Notes: a model not told the origin generated them from the letters alone. Positions 18,781 to 30,014 are shown, counted from the first letter of the stretch. The stretch: 64,000 nucleotides of DNA from Luteibacter flocculans (GCF_023612255.1 NZ_CP063231.1:3144001-3208000), one strand, 5' to 3'. A program made the numbers and translations.

Positions 18781-19632
18781 ATGGCACAAGTCACCATGCG
18801 CGAGATGCTGGAAGCCGGCGTCCATTTCGGTCACCAGACCCGTTACTGGAACCCCAAGATGGCTCCGTACATCTTCGGCGCCCGCGGCAAGATCCACATC
18901 ATCAACCTCGAGAAGACGCTCCCGCTCTTCAACGACGCGATGAACTTCCTCTCGGGCCTGGCCCAGAAGGGCGGCACCATCCTGTTCGTCGGCACCAAGC
19001 GTTCGGCCCGCGAGTCCCTCGCCGAAGAAGCCGCTCGCGCCGGTCAGCCGTTCGTCACCGCCCGCTGGCTCGGCGGCATGCTGACCAACTTCCGCACGGT
19101 GAAGCAGTCCGTCGCTCGCCTGAAGGAACTCGAAGCCGCCGAAACCGACGGTTCGTTCGAGCGCCTGGTCAAGCACGAAGTGCTGGCCCGTCGTCGCGAG
19201 CGCGAGAAGCTGCAGAACTCGCTGGGCGGCATCAAGGACATGAACCGTCTGCCGGACGCCCTCTTCATCGTCGACATCGGCCATGAAGACATCGCCGTGC
19301 AGGAAGCCCGCAAGCTCGGTATCCCGGTCGTCGCCGTTGTCGACACCAACTACGATCCGGCCCTCGTCGACTACGCCATCCCGGGTAACGACGACGCCAT
19401 CCGCGCCATCCAGCTCTACGCCCGCGCCGCTGCCGACTCCATCCTGGAAGGCAAGGCTGCCGCTCCGAACGCCGCCCGTGGCGACGCCAACGAGTTCGTC
19501 GAGCTGGACGAAGAAGGCAACCCGGTCGCCAAGGACGAGGCCCCGCGCGGCGAGCGTCGTGGCGCGCCGGCCAAGAAGGGTGCCCCGCGTCGCGAAGGCG
19601 GCCGTGACGGTGGTCGCGGCGCCCGCGCGTAA
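18781..19632 (+). CDS. rpsB: 30S ribosomal protein S2
   Basis: Encodes 283 residues, longer than the 241 of E. coli because of a C-terminal extension (about 240-283) rich in Gly, Arg, Lys and Ala ([22 protein letters not shown]). The core is typical: [57 protein letters not shown] and [14 protein letters not shown]. The extension is probably disordered and RNA-binding. AGGAG lies ahead of the ATG. First gene of the rpsB-tsf unit, followed by a perfect hairpin. Confidence 0.97.
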   Translation: MAQVTMREMLEAGVHFGHQTRYWNPKMAPYIFGARGKIHIINLEKTLPLFNDAMNFLSGLAQKGGTILFVGTKRSARESLAEEAARAGQPFVTARWLGGMLTNFRTVKQSVARLKELEAAETDGSFERLVKHEVLARRREREKLQNSLGGIKDMNRLPDALFIVDIGHEDIAVQEARKLGIPVVAVVDTNYDPALVDYAIPGNDDAIRAIQLYARAAADSILEGKAAAPNAARGDANEFVELDEEGNPVAKDEAPRGERRGAPAKKGAPRREGGRDGGRGARA

Positions 19633-19656
19633 GCGCCCGCCCCTTCCGCATCACCC

Positions 19657-19684
19657 GGCGCCGCGGCAACACCGCCGCGGCGCC
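19657..19684 (+). terminator. Attenuator-like hairpin between rpsB and tsf
   Basis: A perfect 10-bp stem (GGCGCCGCGG / CCGCGGCGCC) with an 8-base loop, 24 bases before the tsf start and without a T-run. Its position suggests partial attenuation or mRNA processing between S2 and EF-Ts. Confidence 0.6.
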
Positions 19685-19707
19685 CATCAAAACATTGAGG
19701 AATTACC

Positions 19708-20586
19708 ATGGCTGACATCAGCGCTAGCCTCGTCAAGGAACTGCGTGAGCGTTCCGGCGTTGGCATGATGGAGTGCAAGAAGGCACTCGTCGAAAACAAC
19801 GGCGACATCGAAATGGCGATGGAATGGCTGCGCAAGAACGGCATGGCCAAGGCTGACAAGAAGGCCGACCGCGTCGCCGCCGAAGGCCTCATCGCCGTCG
19901 CGAGCAAGGCCGGCTCGGCCGTGCTGGTCGAAGTGAACAGCGAGACCGACTTCTCGTCGCGCAACGAGCACTTCATTCAGTTCACCAAGGACGTGGCCAA
20001 CGTTGCTCTCGAGACCGGCGTTGCCGACATCGAAGCTCTGAAGGCCGCCAAGCTCGGCGACGCCTCGGTCGAGGAAGGCGCGAAGGCGCTCACCCTCACC
20101 ATCGGCGAGAAGTTCGAAGTCCGCCGCATGGCCAGCGTGCAGAACGACGGCCCCATCGGCGCCTACTCGCACAGCGGCCGCATCGGCGTTCTGGTCGCGC
20201 TCAAGGGTGGCTCGGAAGAGCTGGCCAAGGGCATTGCCATGCACGTCGCCGCGATGAACCCCAAGTTCATCAAGGTGGAAGACGTTCCGGCCGACTTCCT
20301 CGAGAAGGAAAAGGAAATCGAGCTTTCGAAGATGACGGACAAGGACAAGGCCAAGCCGGCCGACATCCTCGACAAGATCGTCTCGGGCAAGGTCAACAAG
20401 ATCCTGGCCGAAGTGACCCTCGTCGGTCAGCCGTACGTGCTCGACGGCGACGTCACCGTGGCGGAAGCCCTCAAGAAGGGTGGCGCCGAGATCGTGTCGG
20501 TCGCGCGCCTGGCAGTTGGCGAAGGCATCGAGAAGGTCGCTGACGATTTCGCGGCCGAAGTGATGAAGCAGGCCGGCCTGGCGTAA
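19708..20586 (+). CDS. tsf: Translation elongation factor Ts
   Basis: Encodes 292 residues. Nucleotide exchange factor that recycles EF-Tu-GDP. The N-terminal UBA-like module has the signature [16 protein letters not shown], followed by [14 protein letters not shown] (the TDFV-like EF-Tu contact) and a C-terminal core with [12 protein letters not shown] lies before the ATG. A strong rho-independent terminator follows 17 bases after the stop, closing the rpsB-tsf unit. Confidence 0.97.
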   Translation: MADISASLVKELRERSGVGMMECKKALVENNGDIEMAMEWLRKNGMAKADKKADRVAAEGLIAVASKAGSAVLVEVNSETDFSSRNEHFIQFTKDVANVALETGVADIEALKAAKLGDASVEEGAKALTLTIGEKFEVRRMASVQNDGPIGAYSHSGRIGVLVALKGGSEELAKGIAMHVAAMNPKFIKVEDVPADFLEKEKEIELSKMTDKDKAKPADILDKIVSGKVNKILAEVTLVGQPYVLDGDVTVAEALKKGGAEIVSVARLAVGEGIEKVADDFAAEVMKQAGLA

Positions 20587-20602
20587 GCCTTTCCCGTAAG
20601 CT

Positions 20603-20638
20603 GCAAAGAAAAGGCCGCGATTGCGGCCTTTTCTTTGC
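20603..20638. terminator. Rho-independent terminator after tsf
   Basis: A perfect 16-bp stem (20603-20618 / 20623-20638) with a GATT loop; the base pairs AAAGAAAA with TTTTCTTT, giving a T-rich tail on either strand. One of the strongest terminators in the window. Confidence 0.9.
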
Positions 20639-20687
20639 GTGAAGCGTAAACAGTGAACCGCACGTAGAAGCTGCTCCGTTTTTGCTG

Positions 20688-20721
20688 TTCACGGTTCACT
20701 CTTCACGGTTCACTCTTCACG
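20688..20721. repeat. Tandem 14-bp repeat upstream of pyrH
   Basis: TTCACGGTTCACTC occurs twice head to tail (20688-20701, 20702-20715), followed by a partial third copy TTCACG. An inverted, diverged copy (GTGAAGCGTAAACAGTGAACC) lies at about 20639-20659. The array is in the pyrH upstream region, about 45 bases before its ATG. Confidence 0.75.
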
Positions 20722-20763
20722 CTAAACTACGGCCGTTTTGCCCCACACAATCTGGAGACCCCC

Positions 20764-21486
20764 ATGAGCAATCCGCTGAACCACCGCCGCATCCTGCTCA
20801 AGCTCTCCGGTGAAGCCCTCATGGGCAGCGAGGATTACGGCATCGATCCGAAGGTGATCGGGCGGCTCGCGAAGGAAATTCTCGAAGTTCGCGACGCCGG
20901 TGTGCAGGTGGGCGTCGTCATCGGTGGCGGCAACATCTTCCGCGGCGCTGGCCTCGCGGCCGCGGGCATGGACCGCGTCACCGGCGATCACATGGGTATG
21001 CTCGCCACCGTGATGAACGCGCTGGCCATGCAGGACGCCATCGAGAAACTCGGCGGCGAGGCACGCACCATGAGCGCCATCAAGATCAACGAGGTATGCG
21101 AGGACTTCATCCGTCGTCGTGCCATCCGTCATCTGGAAAAGGGCCGCGTGACCCTGTTCGCCGCGGGCATCGGCAACCCGTTCTTCACGACGGATTCGGC
21201 CGCCGCGCTGCGTGCTGTCGAAGTGGGTGCGGACCTTCTGCTCAAGGCCACCAAGGTCGATGGCGTGTATTCCGCCGATCCGAAACGCGATCCGAGCGCC
21301 CAGCGCTACGACCATCTCACCTATAACCAGGTGATCGAGCGTCGGCTGGAGGTCATGGATACCGCCGCCATCGCCTTGTGCCGAGAGAACAAGCTGCCCC
21401 TGCGCATCTACGACATGACCGCGCCCGGCAACCTCATGAAGATCATGCACGGCGAGGCGGTAGGTACGCTCGTCGACGCCGGCTGA
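20764..21486 (+). CDS. pyrH: UMP kinase
   Basis: Encodes 240 residues (E. coli 241). Phosphorylates UMP to UDP using ATP; an amino-acid-kinase-fold hexamer. Motifs: [10 protein letters not shown] (phosphate loop), [13 protein letters not shown], the UMP site [26 protein letters not shown] and [15 protein letters not shown]. Preceded by GGAG. Begins after the tsf terminator, so probably transcribed from its own promoter with frr downstream. Confidence 0.97.
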   Translation: MSNPLNHRRILLKLSGEALMGSEDYGIDPKVIGRLAKEILEVRDAGVQVGVVIGGGNIFRGAGLAAAGMDRVTGDHMGMLATVMNALAMQDAIEKLGGEARTMSAIKINEVCEDFIRRRAIRHLEKGRVTLFAAGIGNPFFTTDSAAALRAVEVGADLLLKATKVDGVYSADPKRDPSAQRYDHLTYNQVIERRLEVMDTAAIALCRENKLPLRIYDMTAPGNLMKIMHGEAVGTLVDAG

Positions 21487-21574
21487 ACCGACGCTTCCGT
21501 GGCACGGCGCAGCATGGCCGTGCCGACGCCGCTGCTATACTCGCCTGCTGACCCGTTCCACCGGATGAAAGCCC

Positions 21575-22132
21575 ATGATCAACGACATCAAGAAAGATGC
21601 TGAGACCCGCATGGGCAAGAGCATCGACTCGCTAAAGCACGACCTGAAGACGATCCGCACCGGCCGCGCCAACCCGTCGATCCTCGAGAACATCCGCGTG
21701 CCCTATTACGGCACCGACACCCCTCTCTCGCAGGTCGCCAACGTGACCACGCCGGATGCGCGCTCGCTGTCCGTGAAGCCGTTCGACAAGAGCATGGTCG
21801 GCCCGATCGAGAAGGCCATCATGGCGTCCGATCTGGGCATCACGCCGACCACGATGGGCATGGACATCCGCCTGAACTTCCCGCCGCCGACGGAGGAGCG
21901 CCGCAAGGAACTCGCCAAGAGCGTGGCGAAGGAAGGCGAGCAGGCCAAGATCGCCATCCGCAACGTGCGCCGCGATGCCGTGCAGCACGTCGCCAAGCTG
22001 CTCAAGGACAAGGAAATCACCGAGGACGACCAGAAGCGCGCCGACGACGACATCCAGAAGCTCACGGACAAATACGTGAAGCTGGTCGACGACGTGGTCA
22101 AGGAAAAGGAAAAGGAGCTGATGGCGCTCTGA
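21575..22132 (+). CDS. frr: Ribosome recycling factor
   Basis: Encodes 185 residues, the family length. With EF-G it splits post-termination ribosomes. The sequence matches throughout: KDAETRMGKSIDSLKHDLKTIRTGRANPSIL at the start, PFDKSMVGPIEKAI in the middle, LNFPPPTEERRKEL and a long C-terminal helix. Lies 88 bases after pyrH and 20 bases before uppS. Confidence 0.97.
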   Translation: MINDIKKDAETRMGKSIDSLKHDLKTIRTGRANPSILENIRVPYYGTDTPLSQVANVTTPDARSLSVKPFDKSMVGPIEKAIMASDLGITPTTMGMDIRLNFPPPTEERRKELAKSVAKEGEQAKIAIRNVRRDAVQHVAKLLKDKEITEDDQKRADDDIQKLTDKYVKLVDDVVKEKEKELMAL

Positions 22133-22152
22133 CGCGCCATCGGAACCGTCCC

Positions 22153-22887
<735 letters not shown>

Positions 22888-22899
22888 CGCCGGAATCCC

Positions 22900-23718
22900 A
22901 TGCTCAAGCAACGCATCATCACCGCTGCGATCCTCATACCCCTGGTCCTGGCGCTGATCCTCCTGCCGCCCACCGGCTTCTTCGCCGCGCTGATCGCTAT
23001 CGTCTTCGTGGGCGCGGCGTGGGAATGGAGCCTGCTGGCGGGCTGCCGCACCCAGGCAGGCCGTGCCATCGTCACGGTGGCAGCGGCCGCGATCTTCGCC
23101 GCCCTGCTGATCATCCGCACGCCGGGCCTGCTGACCCTGCTGACCGTCATCGGCGTAGCCTGGTGGATCGGCTGCTGCTTCTGGCTGCGAAACTTCAACT
23201 TTTCTGCCGCCCCCAATGCAGAGAATCGCCTGCTCAAGCTCGGAACCGGCGCACTGGTGATCGTGCCCGCCTTCGCCGCGGCCACACTCCTGCACTCCAG
23301 TGAGCGTGGCAACTGGTGGACCCTGCTCGCGCTCGTGATCGTCTGGGCCGCCGACACGGGCGCCTATTTCAATGGACGGCAGTTCGGCCGGCGCAAGCTG
23401 GCGCCGCGCATCAGCCCGGGCAAGACCTGGGCTGGCGTGTACGGCGCGGTCATGGCGGGCGGTCTCGTGGCCTTCCTTGGTGGATACCTGCTCGGCGTGC
23501 GCGGCACCTGGCCGCTGTGCGGCATGGTCGTGCTCGGCATCGCCACCGTCGGCATTGCCGTTGTGGGCGACCTGTTCGAGAGCCTGATGAAGCGCCATGC
23601 GGCCGTGAAGGATTCGGGCGCGCTCTTCCCTGGGCATGGCGGTCTGCTCGACCGTCTCGACAGCGTCTTCGCCGCCTTGCCTGTGTTCGTGGCCGGCAAG
23701 CTCCTGCTGGGCCTCTGA
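22900..23718 (+). CDS. cdsA: Phosphatidate cytidylyltransferase
   Basis: Encodes 272 residues, an integral membrane enzyme making CDP-diacylglycerol from phosphatidate and CTP. Seven to eight hydrophobic segments start at residue 5. The C-terminal signature [28 protein letters not shown] is the CDP-diglyceride synthase motif with the metal-binding Asp residues, preceded by [29 protein letters not shown]. The dxr ATG lies 2 bases after its stop. Confidence 0.96.
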   Translation: MLKQRIITAAILIPLVLALILLPPTGFFAALIAIVFVGAAWEWSLLAGCRTQAGRAIVTVAAAAIFAALLIIRTPGLLTLLTVIGVAWWIGCCFWLRNFNFSAAPNAENRLLKLGTGALVIVPAFAAATLLHSSERGNWWTLLALVIVWAADTGAYFNGRQFGRRKLAPRISPGKTWAGVYGAVMAGGLVAFLGGYLLGVRGTWPLCGMVVLGIATVGIAVVGDLFESLMKRHAAVKDSGALFPGHGGLLDRLDSVFAALPVFVAGKLLLGL

Positions 23719-23720
23719 GC

Positions 23721-24905
23721 ATGAGTCCGCGTCAGGTCGCGGTGCTGGGCGCTACCGGCTCCATCGGTGGCAGTACGCTCGACGTCATCGCCCGCCATCC
23801 CGAGCGTTTCCGCGCCAGCGTGCTCGTGGCCCATCGCGATACCCAGGCGCTGGCCGTGCTGTGTGAGCGCTTTCGTCCCGACCTGGCGATCATCGCCGAT
23901 CCCGCCATGGAAGCCGACCTTGCTCGCCGGCTTGCAGCGGCCGGCGTCGTCTGCGAGGTGGCCTCCGGCGCCGACGCCGTCACCGCGGCGGCAGCCGGAC
24001 CGCTGTGCGACACGGTCGTCGCCGCCATCGTCGGCGCGGCAGGCCTCGATTCCACCCTGGCCGCGGCGCGCGCGGGCAAGCGCCTGCTCCTGGCCAACAA
24101 GGAATCCATCGTGATGGGTGGCGCCCTGCTTCTGGACGCGCTGCGCCAGGGCGGTGGCGACCTCATCCCTATCGATTCCGAACACAACGCCATCTTCCAG
24201 TGCCTGCCTGGCGGACGGCCCGACCTCGCTCGGTCGGGCGTTCGCCGGCTCATCCTGACCGCCTCGGGTGGCCCCTTCCGCGGCCGGAAGCGCGCCGATC
24301 TGGGCGCGATCACACCCGACGAAGCCTGCGCACACCCCAAGTGGTCCATGGGCCGGAAGATCTCGGTCGACTCCGCCACCCTGATGAACAAGGGGTTGGA
24401 AGTGATCGAAGCCCATCACCTGTTCGCCGCACCGGTCGATGCCATCGAAGTGGTGGTCCACCCGCAAAGCCTGGTCCATTCCCTTGTCGACTACGTGGAC
24501 GGGTCGGTCCTCGCGCAGCTCGGCAACCCGGATATGCGCACCGCGATCGCCTGCGCCCTCGCCTTTCCCGAGCGGATCGAGGCGGGCGTGGCGCCCCTCG
24601 ATCTGGCCGCCCACGCCCGGCTCGACTTCGAAGCCCCCGACCTGGAAACCTTCCGTTGCCTCGCCCTCGCCTTCGCGGCGCTGCGCGCGGGTGGCGATGC
24701 CACCGCCATCCTCAATGCCGCCAACGAGGTAGCCGTAGAGGCGTTCCTCGCCGGTTCCCTCCCCTTTTTGGGCATCTCGGAACTGGTAGAGCGCGTACTT
24801 GAGGAACTGCCGGCCCAAGCCGTGGTCGATGTCCAGACCCTTGTGGCACGTGACGCCGAAGCTCGTCGGGCGGCGCGGGGCGTGCTCCATCGCGCTTACT
24901 GCTAA
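23721..24905 (+). CDS. dxr: 1-deoxy-D-xylulose 5-phosphate reductoisomerase
   Basis: Encodes 394 residues (E. coli 398). Second step of the MEP isoprenoid pathway, converting DXP to MEP with NADPH, and so feeding UppS upstream. Motifs: NADPH fold [28 protein letters not shown], metal-binding [14 protein letters not shown] (Asp and Glu), [42 protein letters not shown], and [16 protein letters not shown]. Confidence 0.97.
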   Translation: MSPRQVAVLGATGSIGGSTLDVIARHPERFRASVLVAHRDTQALAVLCERFRPDLAIIADPAMEADLARRLAAAGVVCEVASGADAVTAAAAGPLCDTVVAAIVGAAGLDSTLAAARAGKRLLLANKESIVMGGALLLDALRQGGGDLIPIDSEHNAIFQCLPGGRPDLARSGVRRLILTASGGPFRGRKRADLGAITPDEACAHPKWSMGRKISVDSATLMNKGLEVIEAHHLFAAPVDAIEVVVHPQSLVHSLVDYVDGSVLAQLGNPDMRTAIACALAFPERIEAGVAPLDLAAHARLDFEAPDLETFRCLALAFAALRAGGDATAILNAANEVAVEAFLAGSLPFLGISELVERVLEELPAQAVVDVQTLVARDAEARRAARGVLHRAYC

Positions 24906-24951
24906 ACTCGCTCCACTCCAACACTTTTTCCACCGAGACCCTCCCTCCCCG

Positions 24952-26295
24952 ATGAGCCCTGTCCTAGGTTCCGTGTTCTGGCTGCTGGTTACGCTCGGCG
25001 TGCTGGTGACCTTCCATGAATTCGGCCACTACTGGGTCGCTCGCCGCTGTGGCGTGCGGGTGTTGCGCTTCTCGGTGGGCTTTGGGCGCCCGCTGTGGCG
25101 TCGCGTGGCGAAGGACGGCACCGAGTATCAGATCGCAGCGATTCCCCTTGGCGGCTACGTCAAGATGCTGGACGCCCGCGAGGGCGACGTCTCGCCGGCC
25201 GAGCGCGACGAAGAATTCACCGGCAAGTCGGTGTGGAAGCGGATCGCCATCGTCGCGGCCGGTCCCGCCTTCAATCTCATCTTCACCGTCGTCGCCTTCT
25301 GGGCGATGTACATGATTGGCAAGCCGGATGTGGCCCCGGTCGTCACCGCAAATACCGGTAGCGTGGCCGCCGCTGCGGGCATCCGCCCGGGCGATCGCCT
25401 GATCGCGATGAATGGCGATGCCGTGGCCACGTGGAGCGACGCCACCGAGATCCTCGCCAACGCGCTGCTCGGCAACGAACCGCTGCCGGTGCGCGTCAAG
25501 GGCCTCGACGGCACCCAGCGAGACGTGGTGCTGCCCGTGCAGCGGCTCGATGCCGGCGGCGACATCGGCAAGCGTTTCGACCAGCTGGGACTCGGCCTGC
25601 AAGCGCCGCCGGTCGTCGGCCAGGTCGTGCCGGGCGATCCCGCTGCCCTCGCCGGCATCCGCACAGGCGACCGCATCCTCAGCGTCAACGGCAAGCCGGT
25701 ATCGGATTTCAGCGACTTCACCCGGATCGTGCCGGAGCAGGCTGCGATCTCGCCGAAGCTCAACGTCGCCGTGCAGCGTGACGGCCAGACAAAGACCATC
25801 GAAGTCACGGCGCGGATGAAATCCGAACAGGGCCAGCCCACGCGCTGGCTGATCGGCGTGGCCCGCCAGGCCCCGGAAGAAGCCACGCTCCGCTACGGAC
25901 CCGTGCGCGCCTTCAGCGAGTCGCTTCGCGCCACCTGGTCGGGCACCACGTCCACCTTCAACCTGATCGGCAAGATGCTCTCCGGCGAGGCATCCACCAA
26001 GAACCTCTCCGGTGTCATCGGCATCGCGCAGGTGGCCAACGATTCGGCCAATCGCGGCCTCGGCTGGTTCCTCAACTTCCTCGCCCTGGTCTCGCTCAGC
26101 CTTGCCATTCTGAATCTGCTTCCCATCCCGGTCTTGGACGGTGGGCACCTGCTGTATTACCTTATCGAGTTGATCAAGGGCAGCCCGGTCAGCGAACGCA
26201 CCATGATCGCCGGCCAATATGTGGGCATCCTCCTGCTGTTCACGCTGATGGGGCTCGCGTTCTTCAACGATATTCAGCGAATGCTCGTGTCGTGA
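24952..26295 (+). CDS. rseP: Site-2 intramembrane zinc metalloprotease RseP
   Basis: Encodes 447 residues (E. coli 450). Cleaves the anti-sigma factor RseA after DegS, releasing sigma-E under envelope stress. The zinc motif H22-E23-F-G-H26 lies in the first membrane helix, two PDZ domains follow (about 120-210 and 215-300: GIRPGDRLIAMNGD and GIRTGDRILSVNGK), and the third zinc ligand is in the late helix motif LLPIPVLDGGHLLYY. Its position between dxr and bamA is conserved. Confidence 0.96.
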   Translation: MSPVLGSVFWLLVTLGVLVTFHEFGHYWVARRCGVRVLRFSVGFGRPLWRRVAKDGTEYQIAAIPLGGYVKMLDAREGDVSPAERDEEFTGKSVWKRIAIVAAGPAFNLIFTVVAFWAMYMIGKPDVAPVVTANTGSVAAAAGIRPGDRLIAMNGDAVATWSDATEILANALLGNEPLPVRVKGLDGTQRDVVLPVQRLDAGGDIGKRFDQLGLGLQAPPVVGQVVPGDPAALAGIRTGDRILSVNGKPVSDFSDFTRIVPEQAAISPKLNVAVQRDGQTKTIEVTARMKSEQGQPTRWLIGVARQAPEEATLRYGPVRAFSESLRATWSGTTSTFNLIGKMLSGEASTKNLSGVIGIAQVANDSANRGLGWFLNFLALVSLSLAILNLLPIPVLDGGHLLYYLIELIKGSPVSERTMIAGQYVGILLLFTLMGLAFFNDIQRMLVS

Positions 26296-26481
26296 GTCGG
26301 TGCCGCGCAGTACGCGGGTCCGACGCACGTGCGCGCCTTCGCACGGCATCACCGTATCACCCAGGCTACGGGCGCACACGCGCTCTGCGCCGAACGACGC
26401 TGGGCATGAGCCCGGCGCGTGCTCCTCTTCGGTCGCCGGCCTCGTCCGCCGTCGACTGGAATTAACCCAACGGAATCGACG

Positions 26482-28914
26482 ATGAAGCGTATCGCCGCCC
26501 TGATCCTGCTTGCCTCCCTGTCCGCCAATGCGCTTGCCGCTTTCGAGCCGTTTGTCGTTTCCGACATCCGTATCGACGGCCTGACGCGCATCGCGCAGGG
26601 CACGGTGCTGAGCTACCTGCCGATCGAAAAGGGCGAGACCCTTAGCGACGACAAGGCCCAGGCCGCTATCCGCGCCCTGTACCAAACCAAGTTCTTCAGC
26701 GACGTCGAACTCGACCGCCAGGGCGACATCCTGGTGATCAAGGTCATCGAGCGTCCCGCCATCGCCAAGCTCACGCTGCGCGGCAACAAGGACATCAAGG
26801 AAGACGACCTGCGCAAGGGCCTGAAGGAAATCGGCCTGGCCGAAGGCGAGACCTTCGACCGCCTGTCGCTCGACCGCGTGCAGCAGGAACTGATCCGCCA
26901 GTACTACAACCGCGGCAAGTACAACGTCTCGGTCGAGCCACACGTCACGCGTCTGGATCGCAACCGCGTGGCGATCGACATCGAAATCCGCGAAGGCAAG
27001 GCAGCGAAGATCAAGGAGATCAACGTCGTCGGCAACAAGGCTTTCAGCGACAAGGAAATTCGCGACGGCTTCGAGTCGAACACCACCAACTGGCTGTCCT
27101 GGTACTCGAAGGACGACCAGTACTCGCGCGAGAAGCTCTCCGGCGATCTGGAGAAGCTCAGCAACTACTACATGAACCGCGGCTACGCCGACTTCGGCAT
27201 CGATTCCACCCAAGTGGCGATCAGCCCGGACAAGCGCGCCATGTACGTGGACGCGAGCGTGAAGGAAGGCGAGGTCTACACCGTCTCCGACGTGAAGCTG
27301 CTCGGCGAACTGATCCTTCCCGAAGAGACCCTGCGCAAGCTGGTCTTCATCCACAAGGGCGACACCTTCAATCGCGGTGCAATCGAAGCCAGCACCGACG
27401 CGATCAAGGGCATCCTCGCCAACATCGGCTACGCGTTCGCCAAGGTCACGCCGATTCCGAAGCTCGACAAGGACAAGCGCACTGCCGACCTCACGCTCTT
27501 CATCGAGCCGGGCAAGCGTGTGTACGTTCGTCGCGTGGTGTTCCAGGGCAATACCCGTACGGAAGACGAGGTGCTGCGCCGTGAAATGCGCCAGCTCGAA
27601 GGCTCCTGGTATTCGCAGGGCGCCATCGATCGTTCGAAGACCCGCCTGCAGCGCCTCGGCTACTTCAAGACCGTGGACATCGACAAGGCACTGGTTCCCG
27701 GCACCGTCGACCAGGTCGACCTGACCGCCAAGGTCGAGGAACAGTCGGCCGGCTCGCTGATGTTCGGCGTGGGTTACTCGCAGTATTCCGGCATCATCCT
27801 GTCGGCGTCCGTGTCGCAGAACAACTTCCTCGGTACGGGTGACCGCTTCTCCATCGGCGCGGAAACCAGCACGTACTACAAGCGCGTCAACGCGAGCTAC
27901 ACCAACCCCTACCTGACCGACTCCGGTATCCAGATCGGTTACAACCTGGGTTACAGCAAGCTCGACTACGGCGATACCGACCTCGCCAACTACACGTACA
28001 GCACGAAGTCGTTCGAGACCACGCTGTCGTTCCCGATCACCGACTTCGACTCGGTGTCGACGAGCCTGGGCGTCAGCTCCAATCTCATCAACACCTCGTT
28101 CTACACGCCGAGCCAGCTCGTGGCGTACCAGGACGCCATTGGCAACAAGACGATCCATTCGTGGACGTCGAGCCTCGGCTACTCGCACGACACGCGCAAC
28201 AGCTACTGGGCCCCGACCCGCGGTGGTCAGCTCACGGCATCGGTCTCGGGTTCGCTGCCGGGCTCCACCGTGCAGTACTACAAGCTGTTCGGCGAAGCCA
28301 ACCACTACTGGCCCATCGGCAAGGGCTTCGTGCTCTACCTCGACGGCCAGATCGGGTACGGCAAGACCTACGGCCAGACCTACGATCACAACGGGTACTA
28401 CTACACCGTCGGCGCGGACGGCCAGCCCGTCCAGCACCTGCTGTACCAGAAGGGTGACAAGGTCGAATTCCCGTTCTGGGAGAACTACTACGCCGGTGGC
28501 GTGCGCGACGTGCGCGGCTTCCAGGACAACACCCTCGGTCCGCGCTTGTGCGACGGCGGCAGCACCACGCTGGCGCCGAACTCGAAGGGCCAGTGCACGG
28601 GCGGCTACTACAGCTACGGCCAGCCGGTCGGTGGCGCGTTCAAGGTGCTGGGTACGGCGCAGGTGTTCCTGCCCCTGCCCTTCCTGAAGGACGTGAACAC
28701 GGCCCGCGTGTCCTGGTTCGTGGACGTCGGCAATGTCTACAAGAACTATGGCGCGTTCGACGCCAGCGAGCTGCGTGCCTCCACCGGCCTCTCGCTGCAG
28801 TGGCAGGCGCCGATCGGTCCGCTGATCATCAACTTCGCCGTGCCGTTCCGTAAGAAGGACGCCGACAGCCGCTTCGTCGAGCGCATCCAGTTCACCTTCG
28901 GCAACACGTTCTAA
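26482..28914 (+). CDS. bamA: Outer membrane protein assembly factor BamA
   Basis: Encodes 810 residues, the same length as E. coli. Signal peptide 1-20 (NALAAFEPF), five POTRA domains (about 21-420, starting FVVSDIRIDGLTRIAQGTVLSYLPI) and a 16-strand barrel. The conserved VRGF motif of loop 6 is present in GGVRDVRGFQDNTLG, and the protein ends in the outer-membrane signal IQFTFGNTF. Core of the Bam machine that inserts beta-barrel proteins. A terminator-like hairpin follows. Confidence 0.97.
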   Translation: MKRIAALILLASLSANALAAFEPFVVSDIRIDGLTRIAQGTVLSYLPIEKGETLSDDKAQAAIRALYQTKFFSDVELDRQGDILVIKVIERPAIAKLTLRGNKDIKEDDLRKGLKEIGLAEGETFDRLSLDRVQQELIRQYYNRGKYNVSVEPHVTRLDRNRVAIDIEIREGKAAKIKEINVVGNKAFSDKEIRDGFESNTTNWLSWYSKDDQYSREKLSGDLEKLSNYYMNRGYADFGIDSTQVAISPDKRAMYVDASVKEGEVYTVSDVKLLGELILPEETLRKLVFIHKGDTFNRGAIEASTDAIKGILANIGYAFAKVTPIPKLDKDKRTADLTLFIEPGKRVYVRRVVFQGNTRTEDEVLRREMRQLEGSWYSQGAIDRSKTRLQRLGYFKTVDIDKALVPGTVDQVDLTAKVEEQSAGSLMFGVGYSQYSGIILSASVSQNNFLGTGDRFSIGAETSTYYKRVNASYTNPYLTDSGIQIGYNLGYSKLDYGDTDLANYTYSTKSFETTLSFPITDFDSVSTSLGVSSNLINTSFYTPSQLVAYQDAIGNKTIHSWTSSLGYSHDTRNSYWAPTRGGQLTASVSGSLPGSTVQYYKLFGEANHYWPIGKGFVLYLDGQIGYGKTYGQTYDHNGYYYTVGADGQPVQHLLYQKGDKVEFPFWENYYAGGVRDVRGFQDNTLGPRLCDGGSTTLAPNSKGQCTGGYYSYGQPVGGAFKVLGTAQVFLPLPFLKDVNTARVSWFVDVGNVYKNYGAFDASELRASTGLSLQWQAPIGPLIINFAVPFRKKDADSRFVERIQFTFGNTF

Positions 28915-28943
28915 AGCTCCAATCAAAGAACCTGTAGAATCAG

Positions 28944-28974
28944 AGGGGTGGCTCAAACGCCACCCCTTTCTTTT
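28944..28974 (+). terminator. Hairpin with T-rich tail between bamA and lpxD
   Basis: Stem AGGGGTGGC / GCCACCCCT with a 6-base loop, followed by TTCTTTT. It should reduce read-through from bamA, yet the lpxD start is only 12 bases after the tail, so lpxD would need its own promoter or read-through. Confidence 0.75.
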
Positions 28975-28985
28975 GGGAGTTTTCC

Positions 28986-30014
28986 GTGAGCGGGAATCCG
29001 CAATTCACTCTTGGCGAACTGGCCGAGCGGTTCGGGCTGGAGGCGCACGGCGATCCGGCCACCACCGTGGACGGTGTCGGCACCTTGGCGACAGCCACGC
29101 CCAACCAGTTCACCTTTCTGTCGAACCCGAAATACACCTCGCAGCTCACCGAATCCCAGGCGGGCATCGTGGTACTCGCGGCCGAGTCCCTGCCCTTGCG
29201 CCAGGGCGCTGCGCTGGTAGCGAAGGACCCCTACGTCGCTTACGCGAAGATCGCGGCGCTGTTCGAAAAGCATGCCGATGCGCCGCATGGCATCCACGTG
29301 AGTGCCGTGGTGTCGCCGTCGGCACGCGTGCATCCCAGCGCGAGCGTCGGTCCTTGCTGCGTCGTCGAAGATGGCGCCGTCATCGAGGAAAACGCCGTAC
29401 TCGGTCCGCATTGCACGATTGGACCGGGTTGCGTCGTCGGTGCAGGCAGCCGCCTCGTGGCGCGCGTGACCCTCGTCATTCGAGTCACCCTCGGCAAGCG
29501 TGTCCTCGTGCATCCGGGCGCGGTCATCGGCTCCGACGGGTTTGGCATCGCGTTCGACCGCGACCACTGGGTCAAGCTTCCCCAACTGGGCGGCGTGCGC
29601 ATCGGCGACGACTGCGAGATCGGGGCCAACACGACCATCGACCGCGGTGCGCTCGACGACACGGTGCTCGAAGAGGACGTACGCCTCGACAACCAGATTC
29701 AGATCGCCCACAACGTGCACATTGGCGCGCACACGGCCATGGCGGGCTGCTCGGCCGTCGCCGGTAGCGCGAAAATCGGCCGTTACTGCCTCATCGGCGG
29801 CAATGCGGGCATCCTGGGCCACCTCGAACTGGCCGACCGGGTTACCATCACGGCAAAAAGCCTCGTGACGGCATCGATCAGGGAATCCGGTGAATATTCG
29901 TCCGGCTCCCCGCTGCAGGAGAACCGCCTATGGCGGCGAAATGCAGCGCGCATGAAACATCTCGACGAGTACGCGCGTCGCCTCGCGGCGCTGGAAAAGG
30001 ATAAAGGGCAATGA
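28986..30014 (+). CDS. lpxD: UDP-3-O-acylglucosamine N-acyltransferase
   Basis: Encodes 342 residues (E. coli 341). Third step of lipid A synthesis. The start is GTG with GGGAG upstream. N-terminal uridine-binding domain ([27 protein letters not shown]), then hexapeptide beta-helix repeats including the catalytic-His segment [15 protein letters not shown], and a C-terminal helix. The stop overlaps fabZ by ATGA. In many gammaproteobacteria skp sits between bamA and lpxD; here it is missing. Confidence 0.96.
   Translation: MSGNPQFTLGELAERFGLEAHGDPATTVDGVGTLATATPNQFTFLSNPKYTSQLTESQAGIVVLAAESLPLRQGAALVAKDPYVAYAKIAALFEKHADAPHGIHVSAVVSPSARVHPSASVGPCCVVEDGAVIEENAVLGPHCTIGPGCVVGAGSRLVARVTLVIRVTLGKRVLVHPGAVIGSDGFGIAFDRDHWVKLPQLGGVRIGDDCEIGANTTIDRGALDDTVLEEDVRLDNQIQIAHNVHIGAHTAMAGCSAVAGSAKIGRYCLIGGNAGILGHLELADRVTITAKSLVTASIRESGEYSSGSPLQENRLWRRNAARMKHLDEYARRLAALEKDKGQ

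Noticed and set aside
20688-20721. CRISPR-like array
   Set aside because: Repeats are 14 bp, directly adjacent without spacers, and there are no cas genes.
24964-28956. A 1330-codon open frame on the minus strand
   Set aside because: It lies antisense to rseP and bamA, both clear full-length genes; in GC-rich DNA, long antisense frames arise from codon bias. No recognisable domain.
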